This document shows, in pieces, positions 1-11,017 of a stretch of DNA of 64,000 nucleotides. Source of the stretch: Homarus americanus (Eukaryota > Arthropoda > Malacostraca > Decapoda > Nephropidae); contig NW_024753828.1 in assembly GCF_018991925.1 (NCBI RefSeq), forward strand, positions 2,342,014 to 2,406,013, in the 5' to 3' direction. How positions within the stretch are numbered: position 1 is the first letter of the stretch; the number at the start of each line of letters is the position of its first letter. The notes beneath the pieces are model-generated. The model was not told the origin of the DNA and searched no databases. It was given only the letters and a program-made list of their open reading frames with translations. The position numbers and the translations under genes were made by a program.

Positions 1-3000
1 TATAGTAATTTCCACTGCTCTGGACTTTCCGTACCTGTGCAATGATGAGTCAGGTAGAGTGACAAAACTGTATGTAAAGTATTACGAGAACCAACTGGTT
101 AAGGGTGATAGCCAGAATTATGCAATGAACTCGTGCTTATAAGGAGATGAATTTTAAAAAATATGCTGTACTACAGGTAATTATGCTTTAGATTAAAGCA
201 GATATCAAATATGTCACTTACCTGTGATAACTGAACTGCCTGTCTTAGCTTCTCTGCTAAATCTGCTGCTGAGGGAGAAGGAGATGCACTACAGTCAGGA
301 ATGCTTGCTAACTCCAGTTGTGTACCTGGATATAAATAGGGACATATCTCAGTCTGTTAACTAAAAATAGAAATGCCATGATCATTAATAGCTAAAATTA
401 CTGTACACCAAGTCTCTAAAATTTAGTTACATATATAAACTAGCCTTCAACTTAACTGATAGCAACAAAGCTAACACCATACCACAATACTTTAACATGA
501 CGACTCTGCATTTCTTTTACCCACACTGGTAGTCCTTCCTTTATTTTCTCGTACATCGGCAGTTTGAGAAGCAGCGTTGTCTCAGAAATTGTGAGTTCTG
601 AATAAACTTTTCTTATTACAGCTGCCTTCAGCTTGTTGCTTCTAATCGTGCTCTAGTTAACCCCATAACAGTGAGCAACGGCTGAGATCCCTGAACCGCG
701 CTAAAGTTCATCCAAGATTTTAACTTTTTCTTGAAAGTTGCACTTGGACTAGGGACCATTGTAGGATGCTTGGACATCGTAAAACTGTGTATACAACACA
801 CCGACAATTAAGTAAAGTCTAAAAACACAAGCGTTGATATACACATCTACACAATAGGAAAGCTAGTGAGTAACTGAGAGGATGTTCGCCTGGCGGGATA
901 CGCTTGGGGAGACAGGCGCGTGACCGTGCGATGAGACATCTGGCGGGGAAAAGTTAAACTCGTGATGTATTGCACTGGCCCGCAAAAATTAAAAATAATT
1001 GGGATAATGTAGTTATTCGTGATAAATCAAATGCAATGCATCAAATCGCGAAACATCATGACTCTACTGTATAAGTGAATTTTTGTATCATGGGGATACT
1101 TATACAGTAAGTCCTCGTTTAAAGTTGCCCCCGACAATGTTGTTTCGTTATAACGTCGCTACTCTTTAGATACCCATGATTCGGTCAACGTCCCGCAGAT
1201 TCGGTATAACGTCGTCACAGACTATTTTGTACGGCGCATCACCCTCTCTCATCGAGTCAGAGCAGGAGGAGGAGCCACCATCCGGGTCTCAGTGACTCGC
1301 CACCACTCGCCGCGCCGCTTCCCGCGTATGGTCAAGAATGGATCGTGTGAGTAAAAAATGGTGCGGCGGTCTGGACCTCTCCAGCCGCTCGCCACATAAA
1401 TGACCAAATTTACCGCGTAATTAAAGCATTTTCATTCTGGCAAGGCACTGCGTAAATGACCAAACGCGTAAACAAAACCCGCGTAAATGCAGACTATACT
1501 GTACTGTAATTCCCATATCATTTAGGTTCATTTGGTGTCGGATTAATAAAAAATTATCATAAAATAATAAGTTTTCACAAGAAAGAATCCCACACTCAAC
1601 TCCAGATGAGTGTTATGAGTTAAATTCCCAGGGATATGTTTACATAGACGAACAGCTGACCACCCAGTCAGCCACAGAAGGAGCTGTTTATGTAATGAAG
1701 AACTCTTTTATGTAAAATATCTTCAGTATGTGATGCTCTATTTTTCAAGTATTATGTACAATATTTAGTGTTTATTAAAGTTTTGTGTTCACAAACGCGC
1801 TAAAGTTCATCCAAGATTTTAATTTTTTCTTGGAAGTTCCACTTGGACTAGGGGCCATTGTAGGATGCTTGGACATCGTAAAACTGTGCATACAACACAC
1901 CGACAATTAAGTAAAGTCTAACAACACAAGCGTTGATTTACACATCTACACAATAGGAAAGCTAGTGAGTAACTGAGAGGATGTTCGCCTGGTGGGATAC
2001 GCTTGGGGAGACAGGCGCGTGACCGTGCGATGAGACATCTGGCGGGGAAAAGTTAAACTCGTGATGTATTGCACTGGCCTGCAAAAATTAAAAATAATTG
2101 GGATAATGTAGTTATTCGTGATAAATGCAATGCATCAAATCGCGACACATCATGACTCTACTGTATAAGTGAATTTTTGTATCATGGGGATACTTATACA
2201 GTAAGTCCTCGTTTAACGTTGCCCCCGACAATGTTGTTTCGTTATAACGTCGCTACTCTTTAGATACCCATGATTCGGTCAACGTCTCGCAGATTCGGTA
2301 TAACGTCGTCACAGATTATATTTTGTACGGCGCATCACCCTCTCTCATCGAGTCAGAGCAGGAGGAGGAGCCACCATCCGGGTCTCAGTGACTAGCCACC
2401 CACCACACACTCGCTCCACCTCCGCCCATCAGTGAGTACAATACAAAATGATTTAGTTTAGTATTTATCTTTTTGGATGTATAATACAGTATACGTATAC
2501 TATTTTCTATAAAAATTCCATTGAATACATGTATATGAATGTATTTTATGGGGCAAACGGAGGCTGGGGAACGTAACTCCCGTATTTTATCTATTTATTA
2601 TGGGGAAAATTTATTCCGTTAACGTCCTGATTTTCAGGAACGGAACCACGACGTTAAGCGAGGACTTACTGTTTAATCAAAATTACGAGTTGAAAAATAA
2701 CCATAACAAAACTCCTACCTCAGCCTGGTATGGAGAGTGCTAGGGGGACGTAGCCGCCCCAGTTTACTCCTGGGGCCGTGCAATTTGAATTTTTGCCAGG
2801 ACCCAAATTCATGTACAGTACCTGTATGTGGTAGTTTAGGAAATTCATATAAGCAAATTCTAGCATTTCGAACGTTCATATATCGAGGGATACCTGCATG
2901 TTCAATTATGTATTGTTCATGCTGATTTTGTGCAGCTAAAAAATATCTACAATAATAGAGTGTTTCAATATGACTTCTTATAAAACAAAACACTAAATTT

Positions 3001-4137
3001 GATACAGTACATAGAAAATATAGCGACTCTTGGAATTCAGGCAGAACGAGTTGGCAACACTGACCACCAGTACGGTACCAAGCTCCCATTTCCAAGGTAA
3101 TTAATTACACTAAATTTCAGTATATGAGAACAGTATTTGGCCCAACTCATTAGCAACTTTGCTAACAAGAAGGTACATTAAGTGTCTGGCTTTAACAAAC
3201 CAACTTGAAGTGTTTCTGTATTAATATTGCTGTTCTGTTTATGATGAATACGATTTCTGTTTCACATGAATGATTTAGTTTATGGTTTTATACTTGTATA
3301 CAGTGGGGTATGCTATAACGAACGGATCCTACTACGAAAATTCCTATAACGAACGGTTTTACCTATAAAATTGAGAATGCTATAACGAACGAAACTCCTA
3401 CAACGAACATAATTTAATTTTTTTTTTTTCTAATTTATTGTTTTATTATTACAAATATTAATGATATTCTTTATTTCAGGGGTTTAGATGCATATTTATG
3501 CACTTTTTTACAATTTTTACAATTTTATATTATATTTTTCAGTGTAAGTGGTTGTATTTGGGGGCCTGGAACGGATTAATCCTATAACAAACGAATGCTA
3601 TAACGAACAAGGTTCTAGAACCAATTAGATTCGTTATAGCATACCCCACTGTACTGTATGTAACTTTTACACTTATTATCAAGAAATGTTCTATCAGGTC
3701 AATAAAAGCAGGCATGGAAAGATATCTTAATTGCTGTAAGCTTGTGAAAAAGACTTGCAACTGTTGTATTCTATTTGGGTTGTATTATTGTTGCTAATCT
3801 TTCATATATGATTAATGGTTTTTATTTTTTTTCTTAAACTTCATTATGAAAAGGGCCACCACTATTCTAAACCCAGCTCTGCCAAAGCTAATATACTGTA
3901 GTACAGTACAGTACAGTACTGGCATGTATACAGTACTGTAATCACAAAGAAGGAAGCAGGTGCATAAATACAACTAACATATAAAATTGTAAATTATCAA
4001 AATATTTTTTTTAAACATCACAATTACAGAAAAAATCATACAATTACTGTACCTGCTATGATGCCATCCATCTGCTGCAATGCAGCCTCCAGCATTTTGG
4101 AGGCTTCCACATTTGGGGGTAGAAGCTGAGCACTCAT
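1..4137 (-). CDS. 5' end of an unidentified spliced host gene (3 exons seen, partial)
   Basis: Three exons join in phase on the minus strand. Exon 1 (4137-4053) opens with ATG, encodes MSAQLLPPNVEASKML... and ends GCAG|GTACAG. Exon 2 (325-222) follows the acceptor ATATCCAG, encodes TQLELASIPDC...LRQAVQLSQ and ends CACAG|GTAAGT. Exon 3 (34 to the window edge) follows TTGCACAG and starts VRKVQSSGNYY. Phases 1 and 0 match and there is no stop over about 74 residues. The protein looks cytosolic or nuclear: acidic, helical, Gln/Leu/Ala-rich with a short Ser-Pro stretch, no signal peptide and no membrane segment. I do not recognise the family. Intron 1 (326-4052) is almost entirely Tigger-type transposon remnants and MITEs. 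The upstream promoter was not identified. The model rests on splice-site quality and frame continuity, not homology. Confidence 0.6.
498..1070 (-). mobile_element. Tigger/pogo-like transposon remnant, 5' end with transposase N-terminus
   Basis: Read on the minus strand from an ATG at 777, the sequence gives a degraded CENP-B/pogo-type helix-turn-helix region: EKVKILDEL, then after a stop RGSGISAVAHCYGVN, another stop, STIRSNK, and later TTLLLKLPMYEKIKEGLPVWV. That order matches the N-terminal DNA-binding part of Tigger transposases. Two in-frame stops and a shift after the initial Lys-rich stretch make it a dead copy. Its outer end is probably near 1068, where CAGTAGAGTCATGATG reads inward from a TA. 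It lies in the first intron of the left-edge host gene. Confidence 0.65.
692..1310. repeat. First copy of a ~600-bp direct repeat
   Basis: This block starts GCGCTAAAGTTCATCC and runs through the Tigger 5' end, a CAGTAAGTCC terminus and the segment ending CCATCCGGGTCTCAGTGACT. It recurs almost base for base about 1.1 kb to the right. Differences are scattered single bases and a short deletion (ATCAAATGCAATGC here, ATAAATGCAATGC there). The close match suggests a recent local duplication rather than two independent insertions. Confidence 0.8.
1105..1330 (+). mobile_element. Truncated Tigger-like MITE (left terminus only)
   Basis: CAGTAAGTCCTCGTTTAAAG follows a TATA at 1101-1104, the same terminus as the complete MITE at 2199-2671. 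Homology holds for about 200 bp and then stops near 1310, so the right terminus is missing. Confidence 0.6.
1330..1503. mobile_element. Terminal fragment of another Tigger-like MITE family
   Basis: The segment ends GCGTAAATGCAGACTATACTG followed by TA. The same terminal sequence recurs at about 50250-50275. Repeated GCGTAAATGACC words lie inside. Only one terminus is clear, so this is a fragment call. Confidence 0.4.
1798..2400. repeat. Second copy of the ~600-bp direct repeat
   Basis: Partner of the block at 692-1310, with the same order: Tigger transposase start in reverse, its 5' UTR, then a CAGTAAGTCC terminus at 2199. The sequence leaves the homology near 2395, where this copy carries CCACCCACCACACACTCGC. 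Confidence 0.8.
2199..2671. mobile_element. Non-autonomous Tigger-like MITE with terminal inverted repeats
   Basis: The left end is CAGTAAGTCCTCGTTTAACG after a TA. The right end, read in reverse, is CAGTAAGTCCTCGCTTAACG. The inner part is unrelated to any protein. TTAACG words recur through both ends. A second full copy sits at 57386-57953. The base pair after the right end is TT rather than TA, so the target duplication is imperfect. Confidence 0.8.
3301..3651. mobile_element. 351-bp MITE with TA target duplication (Tigger deletion derivative)
   Basis: Both ends read CAGTGGGGTATGCTATAACG inward and each is flanked by TA (3299-3300 and 3652-3653). Several TATAACGAAC words repeat in each arm. 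About 130 bp at the right end match, in the same relative order, the end of the Tigger transposase remnant at 58190-58735 (TTCTAGAACC, then TTCCAGGCCCCCAAATACAA). This element is therefore probably an internally deleted derivative mobilised by that family. Confidence 0.85.
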
Positions 4138-4798
4138 CACTTGACTACTGATCACTGCACTTTATTCCACTACAAGACTCCTTATGTATCACTGCTACAC
4201 CAAACTCCATTCACTAACACTTCTACAGTTGTATTTCTTTGTACTTAGTATCATAGACAATAGTTTCTTGGTCAAAAGTCCTCTAATAGCCACTTTCTTC
4301 ACATGTTTTCCATAAATTATGCATCTAATTGCTTGTTTCCTGTTAGTATTGGTCCCATGTAGATCTGGAATATATAATAATGTTATTAAAAAAAATGTCA
4401 TTTACCGGCACTATCTCAGCATATAGGAGTATATTTTAATAGAGGCGAAAACTTTTTATATTAATTTTTTTCTCTATATATGATCATATATCAACTGTAG
4501 TGGGCAGGGCATAAAGGATGAAAGAAATTGCGGGGTAATGCATGGTGAAAACTGATCATATGACACTGAAATGATGTCTCTACGTGCTTTGTACATAAAA
4601 AAATTAATTCTTTACCATAAATACTCCTTTGAAAAATCAGCCTTTGTCAGCACATATTGTCTCTCGGCTTGTTTACAACCGACCCGCTTAGTACGAGCGT
4701 ACTCTCACATCCACAAAAAACGTAAAATCACACCATGATGCTTAAACAAAGTTGCTTTCATTGGTACAGTACTTTCTGTTTAATATGGCAAGGCATCT

Positions 4799-5470
4799 GG
4801 CTAGGAAGTTAAGTAAAATTTAGGTAGGTTTCTTTGGTTGGTGAGGTCAGGTTCTATTAGGTTCTAGAAACTATCACCTCTTAAATTACTAACTGTAATG
4901 ATAAAAACATCTGTGAAAAAATTAACAAAATCAAACATTTTCTGGTGGTAGTAATATTACCAAAAATACTTATACAGAAATTAAAAAAAAAAAGTATTAC
5001 AGTATTTTACTAGTTGCCACTACACTTATCTCAGGAATTTTAAAGTTGCTATCAGTAGTTTTGACAATTCTAAGACACTTTTCTTCAATGACATTTCTGG
5101 CGCAAATTATATCGAAGTGAGATATTTAACATTTCATTATGTATTTCATACGTGGCGGTACACACCCAGAACATAGAACAACTGTTCAGCTCCCCAGTTA
5201 GGTTTGGGTTTTGTTTTTCCGAGGTTTTTTTTATATATTTTGAACATCTTTTGGCAATTATTGACGATTGACCCAAAGCCGATTTTCATAGAAAACGATT
5301 ATAAAAATGCCGCAATATCACTGTGTTTTATAGTGGATACTGCCATAGTTAGTTCTAAATTAAACCTAACTTAACCTTAGCTGATATGAAAACAAATAGC
5401 AGAAGCGTTGTTATAAGATCTCACCAACCAAACCATACAAACCTACCTAACCTTACCGAACTTCATAGCC
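4799..5470. mobile_element. Fold-back MITE-like element, ~670 bp
   Basis: The left end GGCTAGGAAGTT...GGTAGGTTTCTTTGGTTGGTG is matched in inverse orientation at 5412-5470 (CACCAACCAAACC...CTTCATAGCC). A further single arm of this family occurs at about 28467-28520. No coding capacity is recognisable inside. Confidence 0.5.
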
Positions 5471-5474
5471 GGGG

Positions 5475-6785
5475 GCTCTGCCCCCCAGACTCCCCGGCAA
5501 GTTAAACAAAAAGAACTTACTTAAGCATACAGTGAGCAACGGCGTTGATCAAGCCCAGGCGACTGAATGCTTTGAAATATGTCAATACGATTGGCGATTT
5601 ACATCCTGGGATAAGACATCATTTCCGCATTACTGCTGAGAAGACAAACTTGTGTGCGCTTAGACGCCAAATTATCTATCAGACGAAGCATTTGCACAAG
5701 AAATTATCATCGTATCAGAACTCACTGATGAAAATAAATTAAGAAAATAAACAGTAAAACAAATAACTCGTCTGTGGTTTAGTAGTCAATATTAACCCAC
5801 TTTTTTACCTTGATTTATAGCAAAAATCTAGATTCTGAAATGGGAGGGGAGGGGGGCTAATCTCAGAAACTACTGATTAGAGCCAGAAGGAAGGTCAAAT
5901 TCGTTCATAACACATCAAAAACCATAGGAAAAACAGTTCAACTTCGATTTCGTATAGTGGCAACAAGTGAAATTTTACCTCAAAAAATATTTGTCGCTTT
6001 TTTTTTAATAATTACATTAATGATAAGAAAATCTGTGGAAAAAATGAACGAATCTAACTTGTGGTGGTAGCGGTTCCTCATACATTACCCTCTAAACGTT
6101 TTCGGGTTGATTTTATCAATCCTGTAAGGTATTGTATCTCTCTAGGGACCAAGTTTTTAATTTCATTCATCCATCCATTATTTACGACAGCAAACTAAAT
6201 TACAGGAAGAATATACAGCTCTACTGTCATACTGAAGATCTCCTCTCACTATTAATGAATCATATTTGCGTATTATTCATGTTTCAACAATTCTACCTAC
6301 AAATGGATGTAAACTACTGTTAAGTTGTTAATCTTAAAATAAAATATGGAACATTTTCATACTACAAAACTTGAAGTGATGGACAAAGTTCGACGAGCCG
6401 TCCCACCGTCCGGAAGCAATTTGTAAACAAAGATTTCTCGGTGTAAAGTTTTATTATTTTTTTTCTTCACTGGTTGGATCTCTTGTCGGTATTTAAAATT
6501 ATGCCCAGAAATAAATAAGAAATAGTGTCTATAGCATGCAATTTCTAGTCGTATTTATAATATGAATATTTGTTTAATATATAGAAATTATTAAGAAATA
6601 GACAACACCTGTTGCTTCATTTATTCACATCTACCTAAAGTTTACAGACGAACGAAACCTTCAACAGCAACATAAATTAAAACATTGAAAAGACCAGGCA
6701 TGAGAAATTTTAACATTTATTCTTTTAATGATACATTTATAATATTCAAAGGGCGTAGGTAGTAGGTGAAGAACTGCAGAAATTT
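5475..6785. other. Stretch with no recognised gene or element
   Basis: AT-rich DNA. A 65-codon open frame at 5545-5742 (ITAEKTNLCALRRQIIYQTKH...) is unassigned. The piece at about 6010-6100 resembles 4890-4960 in direct orientation (ATGATAA-AAATCTGTG-AAAAA), so at least part is an old repeat. No splice-supported exon was found. Confidence 0.4.
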
Positions 6786-6936
6786 TTTTTTAGTTTAACA
6801 AATTTATTGACAGTTTGTCTATTGTGAGTAATTCAGTCAGGTCTTGACACTGAGGGTGTAACACTTCTCACTGCCATGCAGGACAGAGGCTCATACACAA
6901 AGAAATACATCATATTCATTAACAGTATATAAATAA

Positions 6937-7046
<110 letters not shown>

Positions 7047-7140
7047 ACTTGTTACGTGGAAAGCGTAGTTTCATAACGAAGAGAAGAACCAGGGAAAACA
7101 CAAACATCTTGACTAAGTTGGGTTTCTTTAATCACTAACG

Positions 7141-7168
7141 TTTCGGAAAAATCATTTTCCATCATCAG
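7141..7168 (-). ncRNA. Hammerhead-ribozyme-like core
   Basis: Minus strand: CTGATGA (7168-7162), one T, then stem II GGAAAA (7160-7155), loop TGAT, TTTTCC (7150-7145), then GAAA (7144-7141). CUGANGA plus hairpin plus GAAA is the hammerhead catalytic core, and Penelope-like retroelements are known to carry hammerheads. The extra base before stem II and the lack of a clear stem III/stem I argue against full activity. Confidence 0.4.
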
Positions 7169-7259
7169 AGCCTATGTAGTGGATATCTCCTCTACAACTA
7201 CAACTGCCGTTTGTCGCTGACTAGCCGACCCCTCATTCTAGTTGAAGACTAATCAGTAA

Positions 7260-8288
7260 TCAGTGTGGGCTAGCAAATTTGGGATAAACAGCAAGAATGT
7301 CCTCAAGCACCCCCGATTCAATGTAGTAATTACAAAGTTCAAGATACAATAAGTCAGGTGGCCTGAAGTCTTTGACAGTGTCACATTCATTAATATAGTG
7401 TTCAAGTGTATGCTTTAAAGGTTTATCACAAAGTTTACATGCTGAGTGATCCGATATGGGTACAGCGTCACTAACTTGCCAGATGTGTCTGTATCCTAGC
7501 CAAATTCTGGCCACGACTACATCACATTGTCTGGTTCTGTCCTTATGCTGGCCATACCGGTACTTTTTGTCACAAAATTTGTCATATTTACTAATGCTAC
7601 AACTGCCAGGTCTCTCTGCATCTCTCAGTTCTTCTAGATCAGAGTTCATGATTCTGACTTGAATGTTTTCAATTACAGCACTGGACAGGCCAAGGTCACG
7701 GTCAACATTTTCTTTCTTACATGCCTCATTGGCGAGTCTATCAGCACGGTCATGATACCTGATTCCAACATGGGACGGAATCCACACAAATTCGATAGGA
7801 AAGTTGTTCTCATTGGCAGTTATCACATTCCTTTTAATATCACATACAACTTTAGACATAGAGCCTGACGGGCTGTTCATTGATTTCAAAGCACTTTGAG
7901 AGTCACAGAATATCACCCCACCTCCATTTTCTTTAAGGTAGGCTGTGGCTAAATAGATTCCAGTTAGTTCAGTTTGTGTTGTGCTGACCCAGTTGTTCAG
8001 CCTTTGCTTGTTTAACGCTATCATCTCTTTTTCTTTATGTATTACAATTGCACAGCCTGTTCTATCTGTGTTTTTCTGCACAGATCCACCAGTAAAAGCA
8101 TAACATTCACTTGATTTAATACTCTCTATGTGTCTGTTAATAGTTTCTAGTGTGACACATCTCACCACATCGGTGTTTAACATTTGCTTACTACTAACAG
8201 GAGTGTAATTAATAGGAACTGATATATCCAGCCAAGGAGGAATGGCATTAATGGGTTCGTCTGGGGTGATTGGGACATTCAGTTTCAA
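7260..8288 (-). pseudogene. LINE RNase H domain plus C-terminal CCHC finger
   Basis: A 342-codon open frame forms the C-terminal part of the LINE polyprotein. RNase H landmarks appear in order: the first acidic motif as FTGGS (usually TDGS), TELTGIYLA, IFCDSQSALKS and IPSHVGIRYHDRADRLANEA. A CX2C-X8-H-X4-C finger (CKLCDKPLKHTLEHYINEC) follows. RNase H removes the RNA strand during retrotransposition. The first catalytic Asp is Gly here, so the enzyme should be inactive even though the frame is long. It is separated from the RT frame by a shift near 8300. Confidence 0.85.
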
Positions 8289-8304
8289 GAGATCTGCAAC
8301 ACTT

Positions 8305-9008
8305 TTATGAAGCCACGCCCCAAAGAGTCTTTTGTGGAAGGTTAGCGAGATTGTCGGGATTACTTAGATAGAACATCAACTCAGTTTGAGCTGTAGTTTG
8401 GGGACCATTGTTCTTCAAAACTTTGACACAAAACATGGTATTAAGTAGAGCTATCCTCTGAGATAGGGAGGGCAGTCCGAGCTTTTTCCTCATGTTTACA
8501 ATTCTGGTTGATTTTGGACAACCTAGAATGATGGGCATGGCTTCATTTTGCACTACCTCAAGGCTGTTGAGTTGTTTAGGCGGAATAGTCACAAGAGGGA
8601 GAGTATGATAGTCAACTACAGAACGAATGCAGTGAAGATAGAAAGTACGAGCATAGGTGATGTTAATTCCATAGCCCTTGCCAACAAGGGTTCTGAGGGG
8701 TTTAATGCGCTGCATTAGTTTGGCACAAAGGTTGCCGACAAAGTTTGCATCATTCACACAAATTCCAATATATTTATAGGAGCTACATAGTTCCAAGGGC
8801 ATGCTGTTAATGTTAAAGTCAAGAGGCAGGGGGTGAGCAGGACGAGGATTGAGGACCCTCGTCTTGTCAACAGATATTATGAGACCACAGTCCACAGACC
8901 TCCAAGCAAATACATCCAGCAAGGCTTGGAACCTGGGCTTGGTCTGTGTCATAATGCAGATATCATCAGCATAGCATATTACAGCCTCGTTTGGCTGAAC
9001 TGGAATGT
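8305..9008 (-). pseudogene. LINE reverse transcriptase, catalytic YADD and thumb part
   Basis: Translates LIADIPVQPNEAVICYADDICIMTQ, the RT catalytic box, followed by SSYKYIGICVND, RSVVDYHTLPLV and LEVVQNEAMPIILGCPKSTR, typical of the LINE thumb. The frame continues upstream into SINE sequence, so only the part from about 9008 downward is RT. It ends PQKTLWGVAS, shifted relative to the RNase H frame. Confidence 0.85.
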
Positions 9009-9020
9009 CAGCAATAAGTT

Positions 9021-9419
9021 TTTTATTTTTAGTATTATTATTTATTGGGTACCCCCGACATTCTTGTGTAAGGTGAAGCGCCGAAGCGTTTACAGCGCCC
9101 AACAGGGAAGCATGCTAAGTTCATGCTTGCCTTTATATCTCATGAGTTAATGGTGTAGAAGCCTGAAGAGTCAAGGGCTTAGAAGCCTAAAGAGTCAGTG
9201 GTTTATGTCGTCAAGTTATTGGAAGCTCCAACAACTTGTCCCTAAATACGAATTCGCAACTTTTGATTGACACCAGGTACCTACTACACTGCTAGGTGAA
9301 CAGGGACTAATGGGGGTTAGGAAGTAAATCCAAACAACTTCCACTGGCCCGGGGAATCGAACCCGTGACATCTCGCTTGCGAGGCAAGAATGGTATTACT
9401 TCTACCACCGGTCCCCCGC
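9021..9419 (-). mobile_element. tRNA-derived SINE inserted in the LINE
   Basis: Minus strand from 9419: GGGGGACCGGTGGTAGAAG (box A region), a perfect box B GGTTCGATTCC (9363-9353), then an unrelated body and an A-rich tail (AATAATAATACTAAAAATAAAAAA). It is flanked by 12-bp near-identical duplications, CAGCAATAAGTT (9009-9020) and CAGCAACAAGCT (9420-9431), and it cuts the RT reading frame of the host LINE. The head looks most like a tRNA-Gly type, but the parent tRNA is uncertain. Confidence 0.8.
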
Positions 9420-9431
9420 CAGCAACAAGCT

Positions 9432-10139
9432 TGTGCATCAGTATATTAAAGAGCATAGGATTTGACACTCCTCCCTGAAGCATGCCAAGCTCAAATGATC
9501 TCATTCTGGCACTTTTAACTCCCCTAAACAGAACACTGGCATACCTGTTGGACAGATAAACCTTTATCCATGTCAGGAGGTTACCTTGGATACCAAAATT
9601 AGTGAGTTGCTCAAGTATAATGTCTCTATTAGCTACACAAAGGCTGATTTAAGGTCTATGAAGGCTGTTTGTGTCTTATCTTTTGAGTGAACAAGATATT
9701 CTGCAAAGCATGTCTGTGTGCTATGCCCGGGCATGAACCTGTACAGATTAGGGGAGAGTTTGTCTTTGACTTGAAACATGAGACGGTTTAGAACAACTCT
9801 TTCAAGGACTTTACACATACAGGATATGAGTGAAATTGGCCTGAAGTTTGGAGAATTAGCTTTAGGGATTGGTACTATGTTTCCATGAGTCCATGTCTTA
9901 GGCAGAATACCCTGTGTGAGGCTCATTTGATACAGGTCAAGCAGTGGATGGTTAGGGATCTCATTCAACAATCTCAGGGTGTTATAGGTTATGCCATCCT
10001 CACCAGGGGAGGATGACTCACCTTTCATTAGTGCTGTTGTTAGTTCGTGGTGCATTACAGGAAACTGGTCGGTAAGGTCTGGTGAGGAACAGGCTATTTC
10101 AATATTGAAACCCCTATTAATGTGTGTAGGTGACACCAA
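9432..10139 (-). pseudogene. LINE reverse transcriptase, N-terminal part
   Basis: Contains SSPGEDGITYNTLRLL, WTHGNIVPIPKANSPNFRPISLIS and TAFIDLKSAF (RT motifs 0-2 and A). After a frameshift near 9650 it goes on to LGMLQGGVSNPMLFNILMHK (motif B). It ends exactly at the SINE insertion (9420-9431), and the same protein resumes on the far side. Confidence 0.8.
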
Positions 10140-10346
10140 CTCCGCCTACCAGCCGGGAGGAGGCGAGCGCAGTGTAAATAATATTTCTAACCACACCCTG
10201 CAGCTTCTGAGAATGTGTGATGTGTGACGGCCGAACTCTTAACCCTTGCTTGTTTAGGGAATTTCTGGCCACTTCGCCTTTCAGCAAAAGAACCCTTCCT
10301 CTGCGATTCTCTCATTCAGCTGGGGGTAACCTCCCGCAGCTAAAGG

Positions 10347-10775
10347 GTGAACACAAAGGTTATGACAGGATTGCCAGCAGAGGATGCACCTAAATATCCA
10401 CTAGGACGGTGGGTGCAGCAACCTGTCACTGCAATACCCACCAGCGCACGTCCTGTTATGTCACGAGTTTTGAAAGAGTGTAAGGAACAGATCAGCGGAC
10501 CCCTCATAAATATATTTACAAAATCATTAGATACGGCAGTTGTGCCAGACTTGTGGAAACAGGCAAATGTAATGCCCATATTCAAAAAGGGAGACAGAGC
10601 ATCAGCGTCAAATTACCGGCCGATTAGTTTGACGTCAGGAGTGGGGAAATTTCTTGAATCAATTATAGCAAATAGCATTCGATCGCATTCAGAGAAAAGG
10701 AAATTAATCTACGACTCTCAACATGGGTTTACAAAGTGGAAAATCTTGTCTAACAAATCTGCTGACGTTTTTTAG
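10347..10775 (+). pseudogene. LINE family B reverse transcriptase, N-terminal fragment
   Basis: Contains SRVLKECKEQISGPL, LWKQANVMPIFKKGDRASA, NYRPISLTSGVGKFLE and LIYDSQHGF, the fingers and start of the palm. A frameshift near 10745 separates it from DVIYLETLAKRLT-like sequence where motif A (usually FLDFSKAFD) has decayed. The open frame upstream of about 10430 is probably not LINE protein. Confidence 0.8.
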
Positions 10776-11017
10776 GAAAGTCTTCGAGGCAGTAGATAAT
10801 GACGAAAATTACGATGTTATTTACTTAGAGACTTTAGCAAAGCGTTTAACAGAAGCTTCTGAGAGAAGTTAAGGCTCATGGTATCGAGGGGAAAGTTTTA
10901 AATTGGATAAAATCATGGCTCACCGATAGAACACAGAGGATCAGCGTAGATGGTGTTAAATCTGAGTGGGGCTGTGTAACCAGTGGGGTTCCCCAAGGGT
11001 CAGTACTGGGCCCACTC

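Noticed and set aside
2715..3095. 126-codon minus-strand ORF
   Set aside because: No domain, no splice-site context, and lies inside transposon-rich intron sequence.
9345..9419. Functional tRNA gene
   Set aside because: Box A and box B are present but the acceptor and anticodon arms do not fold properly, and the unit continues into a SINE body with target duplication.
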